A DNA stretch of 64,000 nt from the NCBI RefSeq assembly GCF_001442615.1, contig NZ_LMXN01000011.1:1-64000 (forward strand). Direction: 5' to 3'. Below the pieces are notes generated by a model. That model did not search any database and was not told the origin of the DNA. It was given only the letters and a program-made list of their open reading frames with translations. Of the stretch, positions 25,792 to 33,905 are shown piece by piece. Positions within the stretch are counted from its first letter, which is position 1. Each line of letters opens with the position of its first letter. The stretch comes from Algoriphagus resistens (lineage in GTDB: Bacteria; Bacteroidota; Bacteroidia; Cytophagales; Cyclobacteriaceae). Made by a program: the position numbers and the translations under genes.

Positions 25792-26781
25792 ATGGAAAGT
25801 AAAAATGGTTTTTTGAAAATGAATATCGCTGAATTTATCCCATGGCTTCAATCTCAGCGGGTTGCCCGGACGGTTATCACTTTGCAGCAGCACCATACTT
25901 GGAGCCCAGATTACACGCATTTTAACGGAAGTAATCATTTCGAAAGGCAGCTGGCGATGAAAAATCACCATGTGAGAAATAATGGTTGGAGTGATATTGG
26001 GCAGCATTTCACCAGCTTTCCTGATGGAACCATCGTCACTGGAAGGTCCCTGGAATCGACTCCGGCATGCATTTTTGGGGCGAATCGTGATTCAATTTGC
26101 CTAGAACATCTGGGTAATTTTGATAAAGATGGGGATACAATGACTACCGAACATCGGCTAGCTATTATCCAGATGACGGCTGCGTTGTGTGATAAATTCA
26201 GGCTTCCTGTAAGTACGTTTAGCATCATTTACCATCACTGGTTTGAGCTGAGTACCGGGAAAAGAAACAATGGTACCGGGGGGAATAAATCCTGTCCGGG
26301 TACTAATTTTTTTGGGGGAAATAAAGTTGAGGATTGCATTGCCAATTTCCTACCGCTGGTAGAGCAGCAGCTGCAAAGAGCTTCCATTCCTAACCCGCCC
26401 GTTGGAATTGAAAAATATGTCGCAGTAACGGCAGATTCACTAAATGTCCGTACTGAACCACGGGGATCCGCCTCCAAAGCCCCGGACAGAGAGCCTGCCC
26501 AGTTGGGTGCAATATTGAGGATTTATGAGGAATCAAATGGATGGCTCAAAATCTCAAATAGCCAATCTCATTGGGTATATGGAAGATATACCACAGATGT
26601 AAGAAGAGCCACAGTAAATGCCAACGTACTTCGGGTAAGAAGTGGTCCGGGTACTGAATATGCCATTGTAGATAATTTAATGAAGTCTGAGGATGTCTTT
26701 ATCTCCGAAGAAAAAAATGGCTGGTGCAAAATGAGCCTGGAGGAGAAGTGGTTGAGCAAAAGCTATCTGGATTTTAGCTAA
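25792..26781 (+). CDS. N-acetylmuramoyl-L-alanine amidase (PGRP type) with two SH3b domains
   Basis: 329 residues. The amidase_2/PGRP domain covers about 10-190. Candidate zinc ligands are the His in TLQQHHTWSP, the His in IIYHHWFE and the Cys in NKSCPGTNFF. Two bacterial SH3 domains follow (about 207-268, VTADSLNVRTEP, and 270-329, VNANVLRVRSGPGTEY). No signal peptide is visible at the chosen ATG, and the next in-frame ATG does not give one either, so export would need another route. It would cut the amide bond between muramic acid and the stem peptide. Monocistronic. Confidence 0.85.
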   Translation: MESKNGFLKMNIAEFIPWLQSQRVARTVITLQQHHTWSPDYTHFNGSNHFERQLAMKNHHVRNNGWSDIGQHFTSFPDGTIVTGRSLESTPACIFGANRDSICLEHLGNFDKDGDTMTTEHRLAIIQMTAALCDKFRLPVSTFSIIYHHWFELSTGKRNNGTGGNKSCPGTNFFGGNKVEDCIANFLPLVEQQLQRASIPNPPVGIEKYVAVTADSLNVRTEPRGSASKAPDREPAQLGAILRIYEESNGWLKISNSQSHWVYGRYTTDVRRATVNANVLRVRSGPGTEYAIVDNLMKSEDVFISEEKNGWCKMSLEEKWLSKSYLDFS

Positions 26782-26993
26782 TTGAGAAGAGAGAAACTAC
26801 ATTGTCTTCCCGATTACGAGCGTTGATTTCTCAGATTGTGGAAATAATGCAAGCGTCAGAAACTTAAATCCCGTCTATCATCAGGTAAGGTGGTATTCAT
26901 CTTTTGGAATAGAGTTGGTGACTTAATTAATGCTTCCAAACCGAAGCTACTTTCCCAATAAAGAAAGTATTTACCAACTTAACCACTAGTATC

Positions 26994-27554
26994 ATGAGTT
27001 TATTAAAAGATATTCGGGTAGCTATCCTTGCTACGAATGGATTTGAAGAGTCAGAACTGATAGAGCCAAAAAGAGCCCTTGAAAAGGAAGGGGCGGAAGT
27101 AGTTGTAATTTCCCCTGAAAACGGAGAAATCAAAGGATGGAAAAACGGGGATTGGAGCGATACGATTAAAGTAGATGCACGAGTGGATCAAGTGAGTTCC
27201 AAGGATTTCGATTCTTTACTTCTACCAGGAGGGGTAATTAACCCAGATTTATTAAGAAGGGATCCAGCCTCAGTAGAATTTGTGAAGAGCTTTTTCGAAG
27301 ATCATAAACCGGTGGCGGCTATCTGTCACGGTCCACAAATGCTTATAGAAGCAGGCGTGACCAATGGTAGAACGATGACTTCTTTTACATCCGTAAGAAA
27401 GGATCTGGAAAATTCAGGCGCTAATTGGGTGGATGACGAGGTTGTTGTTGACAGCGGATTGGTCACTTCGAGAAGCCCTAAAGATTTGCCAGCATTCAAT
27501 AAAAAAATGGTGGAGGAGTTCCGTGAAGGGAAACATGCAGGACAGACAGCGTAA
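26994..27554 (+). CDS. DJ-1/PfpI family protein (type 1 glutamine amidotransferase fold)
   Basis: 186 residues. The nucleophilic elbow is AAICHGPQML with Cys111, and the acidic partner is in NGFEESEL (Glu18). This is the bacterial PfpI/YhbO-type subgroup, reported as stress-protective glyoxalase or deglycase-like proteins, with the protease label historical. The start ATG follows a 210-bp spacer without recognised elements. A strong bidirectional terminator follows. Confidence 0.9.
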   Translation: MSLLKDIRVAILATNGFEESELIEPKRALEKEGAEVVVISPENGEIKGWKNGDWSDTIKVDARVDQVSSKDFDSLLLPGGVINPDLLRRDPASVEFVKSFFEDHKPVAAICHGPQMLIEAGVTNGRTMTSFTSVRKDLENSGANWVDDEVVVDSGLVTSRSPKDLPAFNKKMVEEFREGKHAGQTA

Positions 27555-27556
27555 CC

Positions 27557-27596
27557 AAAAGAGTCCGGTTAAGCTGCTTAACCGGACTCTTTTTTT
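27557..27596. terminator. Bidirectional terminator
   Basis: A perfect stem of at least 14 bp (AGAGTCCGGTTAAG, 27560-27573, with 27577-27590) around a CTG loop has an A run before and a T run after. It serves the PfpI gene and the convergent uppP. Confidence 0.9.
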
Positions 27597-27627
27597 GCCT
27601 TTAAAAAACGAGTGACAATTGATGGGT

Positions 27628-28410
27628 TTATCCCAAATCCGTTCCCCACATAAAGATCAGAAACAATACTCCAATCACAATTCTATAGTATCCAAACGCT
27701 GTAAATCCATTTTTTGAAACAAATTTCAAGAATACTTTCACTGCGAACCAGGCCGTGATGAAGGCTACTAAGCTGCCTATTCCCAGGAGCGTAAGTTGAT
27801 GATTGGTAAAGGCCAAATCAGTCTTCAATAAATCATACCCTGAGGCTGCCATCATAGTAGGCACTGCCAAAAGAAATGAAAATTCCGTTGCCTGCTTTTT
27901 GTTTAACCCATTGAACACCCCGCCGATGATCGTAGCAGCAGCTCGGGATGTACCCGGTACCATAGAAAGGCACTGGAAAAGCCCGATAAAAAAAGCATTT
28001 TTATAAGACATGTCCTCCACCTCAGCGATAGTTGCTTCGGAGTTTACCACTTTTTTGTCGATGAAAATTAGAATAATACCACCAACTATTAAGGAAACTG
28101 AAACTACAATAGGATTGAACAAATATGCCTTGATGTAATCATAGGCAAGCAAACCTATGATTGCAGTCGGCACAAATGCTGCAAATAACTTGAGGTAGAT
28201 ATTAATTCCCTTAAGAAAGCGCTTGATATACATTAGCGCAATAGCTAGAATTGCTCCTAACTGGATGAAAATCTCGAAGGTTTTCACAAATTCATCGTCG
28301 TGGATATTCATGGCAGCCGATGCCAAAATCATATGTCCGGTGGAAGAAACTGGCAAAAATTCAGTTAAGCCTTCAATGATGGCAATGATAATACTCTGTG
28401 TGATCGTCAT
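27628..28410 (-). CDS. uppP: Undecaprenyl-diphosphatase
   Basis: 260-residue integral membrane protein (BacA/UppP) that recycles the lipid carrier of cell-wall synthesis by dephosphorylating undecaprenyl pyrophosphate. The two signature motifs are EGLTEFLPVSSTGHM (13-27) and PGTSRAAATI (near 155). About eight hydrophobic segments are seen and the length is normal. It has its own promoter box at 28448-28455 and is divergent from the leader element B/DUF4139 gene. Confidence 0.95.
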   Translation of the reverse strand: MTITQSIIIAIIEGLTEFLPVSSTGHMILASAAMNIHDDEFVKTFEIFIQLGAILAIALMYIKRFLKGINIYLKLFAAFVPTAIIGLLAYDYIKAYLFNPIVVSVSLIVGGIILIFIDKKVVNSEATIAEVEDMSYKNAFFIGLFQCLSMVPGTSRAAATIIGGVFNGLNKKQATEFSFLLAVPTMMAASGYDLLKTDLAFTNHQLTLLGIGSLVAFITAWFAVKVFLKFVSKNGFTAFGYYRIVIGVLFLIFMWGTDLG

Positions 28411-28447
28411 CCAAAAACAGGGGAAGTCAAATGATTAGTTAAGTGCG

Positions 28448-28455
28448 CAAAGATA
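28448..28455 (-). promoter_or_regulatory. Promoter -7 box of uppP
   Basis: TATCTTTG, followed by CG on the minus strand, is an exact TAnnTTTG match 38 nt before the uppP ATG. Confidence 0.5.
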
Positions 28456-28588
28456 ATAAACCAGTGAAGACGGGACGGAAAATAATTTGAGAATCGATAC
28501 GCTTTTGATTTCTTAACATATCCAATCGGAACATTGAATTTCATAAAGCGTTAAATTTTTACTTCATTAATAGTTCAAACCCCGACAC

Positions 28589-28679
28589 ATGAAATCGAGC
28601 ATGTCGAAAATGACACACACCGGGATGATTATAATGCATGCGAGATTCCATATAGTCTTTAAAGACAAATTATATTTAT
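28589..28679 (+). repeat. Dispersed leader element, copy B
   Basis: 91-nt copy. Arms ATGAAATCGAGCATG and CATGCGAGATTCCAT flank a 33-nt loop containing GGGATGATTATAATG. A small palindrome GTCTTTAAAGAC follows, then an A/T-rich stretch that ends exactly at the ATG of the DUF4139 gene. A frame from its first ATG (MKSSMSKMTHTGMII...) runs through into the downstream gene out of frame. Confidence 0.8.
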
Positions 28680-30557
28680 ATGAAAAAATTTACTCTTTTG
28701 CTCACATTCTCTATTCTCTCTTTTTTCAGCTTTTCTCAGGAAATCAAAGAATCAATCTTCAAATCGGAAATTCAGGAAGTGACAGTATTCCTGTCAGGTG
28801 CCCAAATCTTTGAGACAGCCTCTGGGCAGCTCTCCGCTGGGGAATCATATATTTTGATCAAGGGACTCTCTCCGTATCTGGATGAAAAGAGTATCCAGGT
28901 AAAAGGTATGGGTGATTTCACTATTCAGGCAGTGAATAAGCGTTTAGATTATCTCTCTGAGCAGAAAATGAGTGAAAAGGTCCAGGTTCTTCAGGATTCT
29001 ATTTGGGGTATTCAACGAAATAAAAGTATTGAACATGCCCGGTTGGAAGTGCTGAAGGAGAAAGTCGGTTTGCTGAATGCCAACAAAAATATCGGAGGTA
29101 CCCAGAATGGCTCGAGTCTGGCCGAATTGAAGCAGGCGATGGATTTTTACGATGCAGAACTTACAAAAATCAAGGCTGAAGAATTGAAAATCCAGGCTAA
29201 TCTTCAAAAAGAAGAGGAAGAAATCAGCAGGCTCGGCAACCAGATCGCTACGATGCAAGAATCATCCAATGAAGCCACTTCCGAAATCAGAATCCGTGTG
29301 AAATCCGTACGTGCTGGCAGCGCAGATTTTGAAATAAACTACCTGGTCGCAAATGCTGGATGGTATCCAAAATATGATGTGCGGGTAAAAAATGTAAGTT
29401 CTCCGCTTGCCCTTACGTACAAAGCTGAAGTCTATCAAAATACCGGAGTGGACTGGAAGAATGTGAAGCTGAGATTTTCCAATGGCAATCCAAATCAAGG
29501 AGGGCAAATTCCTGATTTAGAAAAGTGGGAGCTGAATTTTGCCCGATTGACCACCTTCAATCCTAGAACTCAAAACTTCGGTTCGGTTTCTGGCAAAGTC
29601 ATCAGTGCTATGGACGGTAGTCCACTTCCAGGAGCAAGTATTTTGGTGGCAGGTACTACCATAGGAACAGTGTCTGATTCAGAAGGGAATTACTCCCTTA
29701 CCTTACCGTCCGGCGCTAATCGATTGATAGCTAGTTTTATCGGTTTTCAATCCAGGGATATTGCTATCAATTCATCTAACCTAACTATTTCACTGCAGGA
29801 AGATACTCAGGCTTTGGAAGAAGTGGTTGTGGTTGGTTATGGCGAACGGCAAAAGGAATCTATAACTGGGGCAAATGTACAGATAAGAGGAGTGAGTTCG
29901 ATGGATGCCGTTGCGGCAAGCCCACTCCAAACCTCGGTTGTAGAAAACCAGACTACTGTGGAAATAGAAGTTGCTGAGCCATACTCTATCAAGTCGAATG
30001 GAGAGAAAACTTTGGTAGATCTCAAAAAGTACCAAGTGGATGCTTCCTATCGTTACTCAGTTGTGCCAAAGCTGGACAATGATGCCTTCTTGATTGCTGA
30101 GATAGCGGATTGGGGGCAGTACAGTTTGCTCGAAGGCGAAAGTAATCTATACTTTGAAGACGGCTTTGTAGGAAGGTCGATATTGAATGGGTCTGCCCTT
30201 CAGGATACGCTAGAGATCTCTATGGGGAGGGATAGAAGTATTGTGATACAGCGGGAGAAAAATGATGAGTTTTCCAAAAAGCGGGCAATCGGATCCAATA
30301 TCACCGAAAGCAGAGAGTATAAGATCACTGTGAAAAACAATAAGTCCCAAGCGGTGACTATCAATGTGGAAGACCAAATACCTGTGTCGGTAAATTCGGA
30401 TATTACCGTAGAAGCATTGGGACTTTCCGGCGGGAAGCTAGATCCCCAAACCGGAAAAGTGGTGTGGACAATAGCACTGCAGCCTGGAGCCCAGCAAGAA
30501 CTCAAACTCCAGTATGAAGTAAAATATCCTAAGCGGGAAAAGGTGATCTTGGATTAA
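28680..30557 (+). CDS. MuiA-like DUF4140/DUF4139 protein with SusC-type insertion
   Basis: 625 residues, signal peptide MKKFTLLLTFSILSFFSFSQ. Order: DUF4140 domain (about 28-125, EVTVFLSGAQIFETA), coiled coil (about 145-205), DUF4139 part one (ANAGWYPKYDVRV, 225-300), then a carboxypeptidase-regulatory-like domain (GSVSGKVISAMDGSPLPGAS, 301-373) that ends in EEVVVVGYG (380-388), the hallmark join to a SusC-type plug. DUF4139 resumes from about 425 (ENQTTVEIEVAEPYSIKSNG) to the end. The family is called mucoidy inhibitor A in older annotation; its function is unknown. The insertion interrupts DUF4139 in a loop. Probably periplasmic or outer-membrane associated. Confidence 0.8.
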   Translation: MKKFTLLLTFSILSFFSFSQEIKESIFKSEIQEVTVFLSGAQIFETASGQLSAGESYILIKGLSPYLDEKSIQVKGMGDFTIQAVNKRLDYLSEQKMSEKVQVLQDSIWGIQRNKSIEHARLEVLKEKVGLLNANKNIGGTQNGSSLAELKQAMDFYDAELTKIKAEELKIQANLQKEEEEISRLGNQIATMQESSNEATSEIRIRVKSVRAGSADFEINYLVANAGWYPKYDVRVKNVSSPLALTYKAEVYQNTGVDWKNVKLRFSNGNPNQGGQIPDLEKWELNFARLTTFNPRTQNFGSVSGKVISAMDGSPLPGASILVAGTTIGTVSDSEGNYSLTLPSGANRLIASFIGFQSRDIAINSSNLTISLQEDTQALEEVVVVGYGERQKESITGANVQIRGVSSMDAVAASPLQTSVVENQTTVEIEVAEPYSIKSNGEKTLVDLKKYQVDASYRYSVVPKLDNDAFLIAEIADWGQYSLLEGESNLYFEDGFVGRSILNGSALQDTLEISMGRDRSIVIQREKNDEFSKKRAIGSNITESREYKITVKNNKSQAVTINVEDQIPVSVNSDITVEALGLSGGKLDPQTGKVVWTIALQPGAQQELKLQYEVKYPKREKVILD

Positions 30558-30606
30558 AGGGATTAGCTGATTTTTTATCAACTATTGTATTATTGATAAA
30601 TTTAAT

Positions 30607-30648
30607 GGTAATTCCATGGATTAATTAGTTCATGGGATTACCGTTTTT
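30607..30648 (+). terminator. Terminator of the DUF4139 gene
   Basis: A 12-bp stem with one U-G pair (GGTAATTCCATG, 30607-30618, with CATGGGATTACC, 30631-30642) is followed by G and five T. Confidence 0.75.
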
Positions 30649-30702
30649 AGGCGCTTCTAAGATCTTTTTAGGCAAGCGTAATAAAGTGTCAACATCATCT
30701 TT

Positions 30703-31437
30703 ATGAAATCTTTTCGGGACAATGAGGAAAGAGGGAAGTGGGCTAAAATTGGCCTTTCCCTAATTATTGTAACTACGATTATCCTTACCATTTCCAATGC
30801 TTTTCAACTGGAATTACTCCTTAGATGGAATAATGGAGCCGAAGTCGATCTAGATGAAGCTGATATGAATGATTCTAGGCAATGGATAATCGTAATAGGA
30901 TATTACATGTTTAGAATTGTGGGTGGAATTACATTTGTATTATGGTTTCGCCGGGCATATTTTAATTTGCATCAAAAATTAAAAACGTTGGAATTTGGCG
31001 AGGGATGGGCTGCAGGTTCCTGGTTTGTGCCCTTTGTTAATCTTGTCAGACCATATAAAATCATGAAAGAACTATTTACGGAGAGTTCTTTCTGGTTGAA
31101 AATGAAAGGGGTAGAGGGGAGCAAAAGCCAGGAACAATTAATTCTACCTTGGTGGATACTATGGATTCTTACTACAGTTTTGGGAAGAATAGTTGATAAA
31201 CTACCCAGTGAAACGGTAGATGAATTGATAGAACTTACCCAATTCGCAATTGGAGCTGGAATTGTTGAAACTATTGCGGGGCTGCTGGCTTTTAAGCTTA
31301 TAAACTCGTATATCAAGCGAGAACAGCTCATGATGGAGGTAGAGAAACAACTGGCTGGGCAGGCTGACTCCATAATTGCTACTGCCGAGCTGGCTGATAA
31401 TCAAGGGACAGGTCCAGTTATTTCTCCTAGTGCATAA
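30703..31437 (+). CDS. DUF4328 membrane protein
   Basis: 244 residues with about four transmembrane helices. The DUF4328 core is WFRRAYFNLHQKLKTLEFGEGWAAGSWFVPFVNLVRPYKIMKELF (about 80-125), where the FxxGWAxGxWFxPxxNLxRPYxxM pattern is diagnostic. The C-terminal tail is cytoplasmic and low in complexity. The function is unknown. It is flanked by a terminator upstream and converges on the gene at 31459. Confidence 0.85.
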   Translation: MKSFRDNEERGKWAKIGLSLIIVTTIILTISNAFQLELLLRWNNGAEVDLDEADMNDSRQWIIVIGYYMFRIVGGITFVLWFRRAYFNLHQKLKTLEFGEGWAAGSWFVPFVNLVRPYKIMKELFTESSFWLKMKGVEGSKSQEQLILPWWILWILTTVLGRIVDKLPSETVDELIELTQFAIGAGIVETIAGLLAFKLINSYIKREQLMMEVEKQLAGQADSIIATAELADNQGTGPVISPSA

Positions 31438-31458
31438 GTAATGGAGAAGTAAGCTTAC

Positions 31459-31968
31459 TTAGTTGCCCTCTTTATTCAAGGTCATTTCAAAGAATTGATA
31501 CCAGGTGCCTCCGGAATTTGCCTCTCCGATTTCATGCCATTGGCCTTGGTCATTAATAGTGATTATATATCGGACATTCTCCACAGGATACCAGTAGAAG
31601 ACATGGTCAATCAGCTCAGCCTTGTACGTGCCCTGTTGATTGCTCTGAAGAAAAGAGTTGAATTTATAGTTCCCGTCGCTGTCTGCCACAGTAACTATTG
31701 CAAGAGCATTGTGGACGATTTTTCCTTCCGAAGTACCCTGGCCCTCAATCAGGAGTGCAGTGTCATTTAGTTTTAAGCTGACTTTTTCTGTTTGATCGAA
31801 AGTCATTTTCTGACCGCTCTGATTCATCATCCAACCGTTTCCTTTCCATTGTCCCACCAAGAATTCGATTTTCCGAATCTCTTGCTGAGCCTCTATATTC
31901 GTTTCAAAATTTTGTGCCTTAGTGAATAGCGGCAGACAGATCAGGCAAATTATAAGTAAATTTTTCAT
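31459..31968 (-). CDS. Exported lipocalin-like (DUF1579-type) protein
   Basis: 169 residues. The signal peptide is MKNLLIICLICLPLFTKAQ. The mature part has IEFLVGQWKGNGWMM, a GxWxGxG start typical of DUF1579/heme-binding-like beta barrels, and alternating strands after it. The family assignment is by resemblance. It is the third gene of a minus-strand operon with a membrane protein and a wHTH regulator and has a 15-bp palindrome at 31980-31994 directly before its ATG. Confidence 0.65.
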   Translation of the reverse strand: MKNLLIICLICLPLFTKAQNFETNIEAQQEIRKIEFLVGQWKGNGWMMNQSGQKMTFDQTEKVSLKLNDTALLIEGQGTSEGKIVHNALAIVTVADSDGNYKFNSFLQSNQQGTYKAELIDHVFYWYPVENVRYIITINDQGQWHEIGEANSGGTWYQFFEMTLNKEGN

Positions 31969-31979
31969 GATATAAAATA

Positions 31980-31994
31980 GTTTATATTATAAAC
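31980..31994. promoter_or_regulatory. Palindromic operator, proximal copy
   Basis: GTTTATATTATAAAC is a perfect inverted repeat (arms GTTTATA/TATAAAC around one T) that ends 12 nt before the start of the exported protein gene. It differs by one base from the copy at 32891-32905. Confidence 0.6.
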
Positions 31995-32011
31995 TTAATG
32001 TTCAAATTTTT

Positions 32012-32299
32012 TTATGTGATGTAATTTTTAAGTGTGAGGACGTATTCTTCAAAAGCCCTGATACCATGTGCTGTAATTTTGGCGGTAGTCAAGGGTCGTT
32101 TTCCGCGAAATGATTTTACGATTTCTAAGTACCCGGCTTTTTCAAGCTTGTCAAGCTGCACACTAAGGTTCCCTGCTGTTGATTCGGTTTTCTCTTTTAG
32201 AAAAGTAAATTCAGCCTCCTCCACACTGATCAGCAGAGACATCACAGCCAGTCTAAGTTGGGAATGCAAAAGAGGATCTAAAGGTTTAAACTCGCCCAC
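32012..32299 (-). CDS. Winged-helix transcriptional regulator
   Basis: 95 residues. The sequence LHSQLRLAVMSLLISVEEAEFTFLKEKTESTAGNLSVQLDKLEKAGYLEIVKSFRGKRPLTTAKIT has helix-turn-helix plus wing features of the small MarR/ArsR-like HTH_27 family, consisting only of the DNA-binding domain. Its start overlaps the end of the upstream membrane protein gene by 14 nt. The matching palindromes on both sides of the operon suggest it regulates itself and the gene after it. Confidence 0.85.
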   Translation of the reverse strand: MGEFKPLDPLLHSQLRLAVMSLLISVEEAEFTFLKEKTESTAGNLSVQLDKLEKAGYLEIVKSFRGKRPLTTAKITAHGIRAFEEYVLTLKNYIT

Positions 32300-32867
32300 G
32301 GTAGCTATTTTTCAGATAATACCCAGGAACCAAATAACCTAATATTATTGCGATAGCAGCAACTAGGTTCTGTTCAACTACAGGTAATTGGAATGCAATA
32401 ATAGCCCCAATAGCCAAAACTACCGCGCCGTAGGTAAAAAGGGCTGTCCTAATAATACATCCAGTTGTGTACATCCCGACAGCTGTCAGGAGGAGAATTA
32501 CAGGATTGTGGTTAAATCCAAGAATTGGCATAGCACTGAGTACCACCAGTATTGCAACAAAAACAGCAATCCAGACACGGTTGACCATAGTTCCTAGGTG
32601 AGATTTAACCTGACTGTTTTTACCCTTTAAATAACCCCATCTTACACTCAGGAAAACAGTGGGTACCAGAACTAACCAAACCAAGTATGGTTTCTCAAAA
32701 TCCAGTTTCTGTAGGATGTATTGACCCACATTGCAAAGGGAAACAGCCCACCCCCAAAGCAATAACTGATAACTCCCGTCTCCGGATGTTTCTCTTTTGG
32801 CTTTAGAGATCATCTCTGTGATGATAGCCAACGATTCGGCACTACTTAGACTTTTTTCCATATTCAT
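32286..32867 (-). CDS. Five-helix membrane protein cotranscribed with wHTH regulator
   Basis: 193 residues: a cytoplasmic N-terminal helix (SSAESLAIITEMISKAKRET) then five hydrophobic segments (about 32-50, 58-76, 92-110, 114-140, 150-172) and a basic end. I do not recognise a named family beyond uncharacterised Bacteroidota membrane proteins that pair with HTH_27 regulators. The 14-nt overlap with the regulator gene and an operator at 32883-32905 show that it leads the operon. Confidence 0.7.
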   Translation of the reverse strand: MNMEKSLSSAESLAIITEMISKAKRETSGDGSYQLLLWGWAVSLCNVGQYILQKLDFEKPYLVWLVLVPTVFLSVRWGYLKGKNSQVKSHLGTMVNRVWIAVFVAILVVLSAMPILGFNHNPVILLLTAVGMYTTGCIIRTALFTYGAVVLAIGAIIAFQLPVVEQNLVAAIAIILGYLVPGYYLKNSYRGRV

Positions 32868-32882
32868 TAATTTTTTGTAATT

Positions 32883-32905
32883 ATAAACTAGTTTATTTTA
32901 TAAAC
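32883..32905. promoter_or_regulatory. Palindromic operator, distal (double) copy
   Basis: Two overlapping palindromes: ATAAACTAGTTTAT (32883-32896, perfect) and GTTTATTTTATAAAC (32891-32905). The second matches the site at 31980-31994 in 14 of 15 positions. It lies 16-38 nt before the start of the membrane-protein gene, overlapping its likely promoter. Confidence 0.6.
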
Positions 32906-32978
32906 CAAATGAAAATTTAAAATTTCATGATTTACAGGACATTGATTAATTTAGGTTCCATCCAATGAGTCATTCATT

Positions 32979-33431
32979 ATGAAAAATATTTTTCACCCTC
33001 AGATTACACAAGAGCTTATCGATCGTATAAATAAGCTTACCCCAGAGACTACGCCGCGCTGGGGAATTATGCGTGTAGATCAGATGATGGCGCATTGCTC
33101 TGTCGCCTATGAAATGGTTTATACCGATAAGCACAAGAAACCGAACGCATTCTTGAGGTTTATTCTGAGGACATTTGTAAAAAATGGCGTGGTAAATGAG
33201 AAGCCTTATCCTAGAAATGCACGAACAGCACCAGCTTTTGTGATAGCTGAGCGTAGGGATTTCGAAACCGAAAAGGCCATTCTGATAGGTTACCTAGAAA
33301 AAACAAGGGATTTGGGAATTCCGTATTTTGAGGGGAAAGAATCTCTTTCCTTTGGTCCGCTTACGGCACAGGAATGGAATAGTCTGTTTTATAAGCATCT
33401 AGATCACCATCTTACTCAATTTGGCGTATGA
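32979..33431 (+). CDS. DUF1569 family protein
   Basis: 150 residues of the DinB/YfiT-like four-helix family DUF1569. The core is TTPRWGIMRVDQMMAHCSVAYEMV with the family histidine, and the end is LTAQEWNSLFYKHLDHHLTQFGV, where the last histidines would complete a metal site. The function is unknown. Its stop overlaps the ATG of the next gene (ATGA), so the two are translationally coupled. Confidence 0.85.
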   Translation: MKNIFHPQITQELIDRINKLTPETTPRWGIMRVDQMMAHCSVAYEMVYTDKHKKPNAFLRFILRTFVKNGVVNEKPYPRNARTAPAFVIAERRDFETEKAILIGYLEKTRDLGIPYFEGKESLSFGPLTAQEWNSLFYKHLDHHLTQFGV

Positions 33432-33796
33432 TACACCCTGCTAAGTCAATCAGAACTTTTATTGGAGCAAAGAATTACCAGGAAAGTACCCACTTCTATG
33501 AGGTACTTGGTTTTAAGGTGCAGTCTGTAGGAGAAAAAATGTCTGTGGTAACTGTGAGAGAAAATATCGCATTCTACCTTCAGGATTATTATCTGAAATC
33601 CTGGTGCGAAAACTCGATGATTTTTCTTGAGATAGAAGATGACCTTGAATCCTATTGGGAAGCTATCAAAGTCCTGGGCCTACCGGATAAATTTCCAGGC
33701 ACCAAGCTTAGTGCTATCCACTACAACGATTGGGGCAGTGAGTTCTTTCTCCATGACCCAGCGGGAAATCTCTGGCATTTTGGGGTATTCAAGTAA
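33428..33796 (+). CDS. Glyoxalase/bleomycin-resistance (VOC) family protein
   Basis: 122 residues. A vicinal-oxygen-chelate fold is indicated by SIRTFIGAKNYQESTHFYEVLGFKV at the start and EFFLHDPAGNLWHFGVF at the end, the usual beta-alpha-beta repeat ends. The metal-ligand pattern is incomplete by eye, and no substrate can be named. It is coupled to the DUF1569 gene by a 4-nt overlap. Confidence 0.8.
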   Translation: MIHPAKSIRTFIGAKNYQESTHFYEVLGFKVQSVGEKMSVVTVRENIAFYLQDYYLKSWCENSMIFLEIEDDLESYWEAIKVLGLPDKFPGTKLSAIHYNDWGSEFFLHDPAGNLWHFGVFK

Positions 33797-33905
33797 TTTG
33801 TAATTGAGGGAAAATGAGTGAAAACTAATTTTTCAAAACCTCTAGTCTGCTAAGTACGTTCACAATGAACAGATTACTATTCAGAACCCTTTAACCAAAA
33901 GCTTT

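Noticed and set aside
28589..28813. Long frame starting in leader element B (MKSSMSKM...) as a gene
   Set aside because: It runs out of frame through the signal peptide of the DUF4139 protein, and the corresponding frames in copies A and D are broken, so the coding potential is not conserved.
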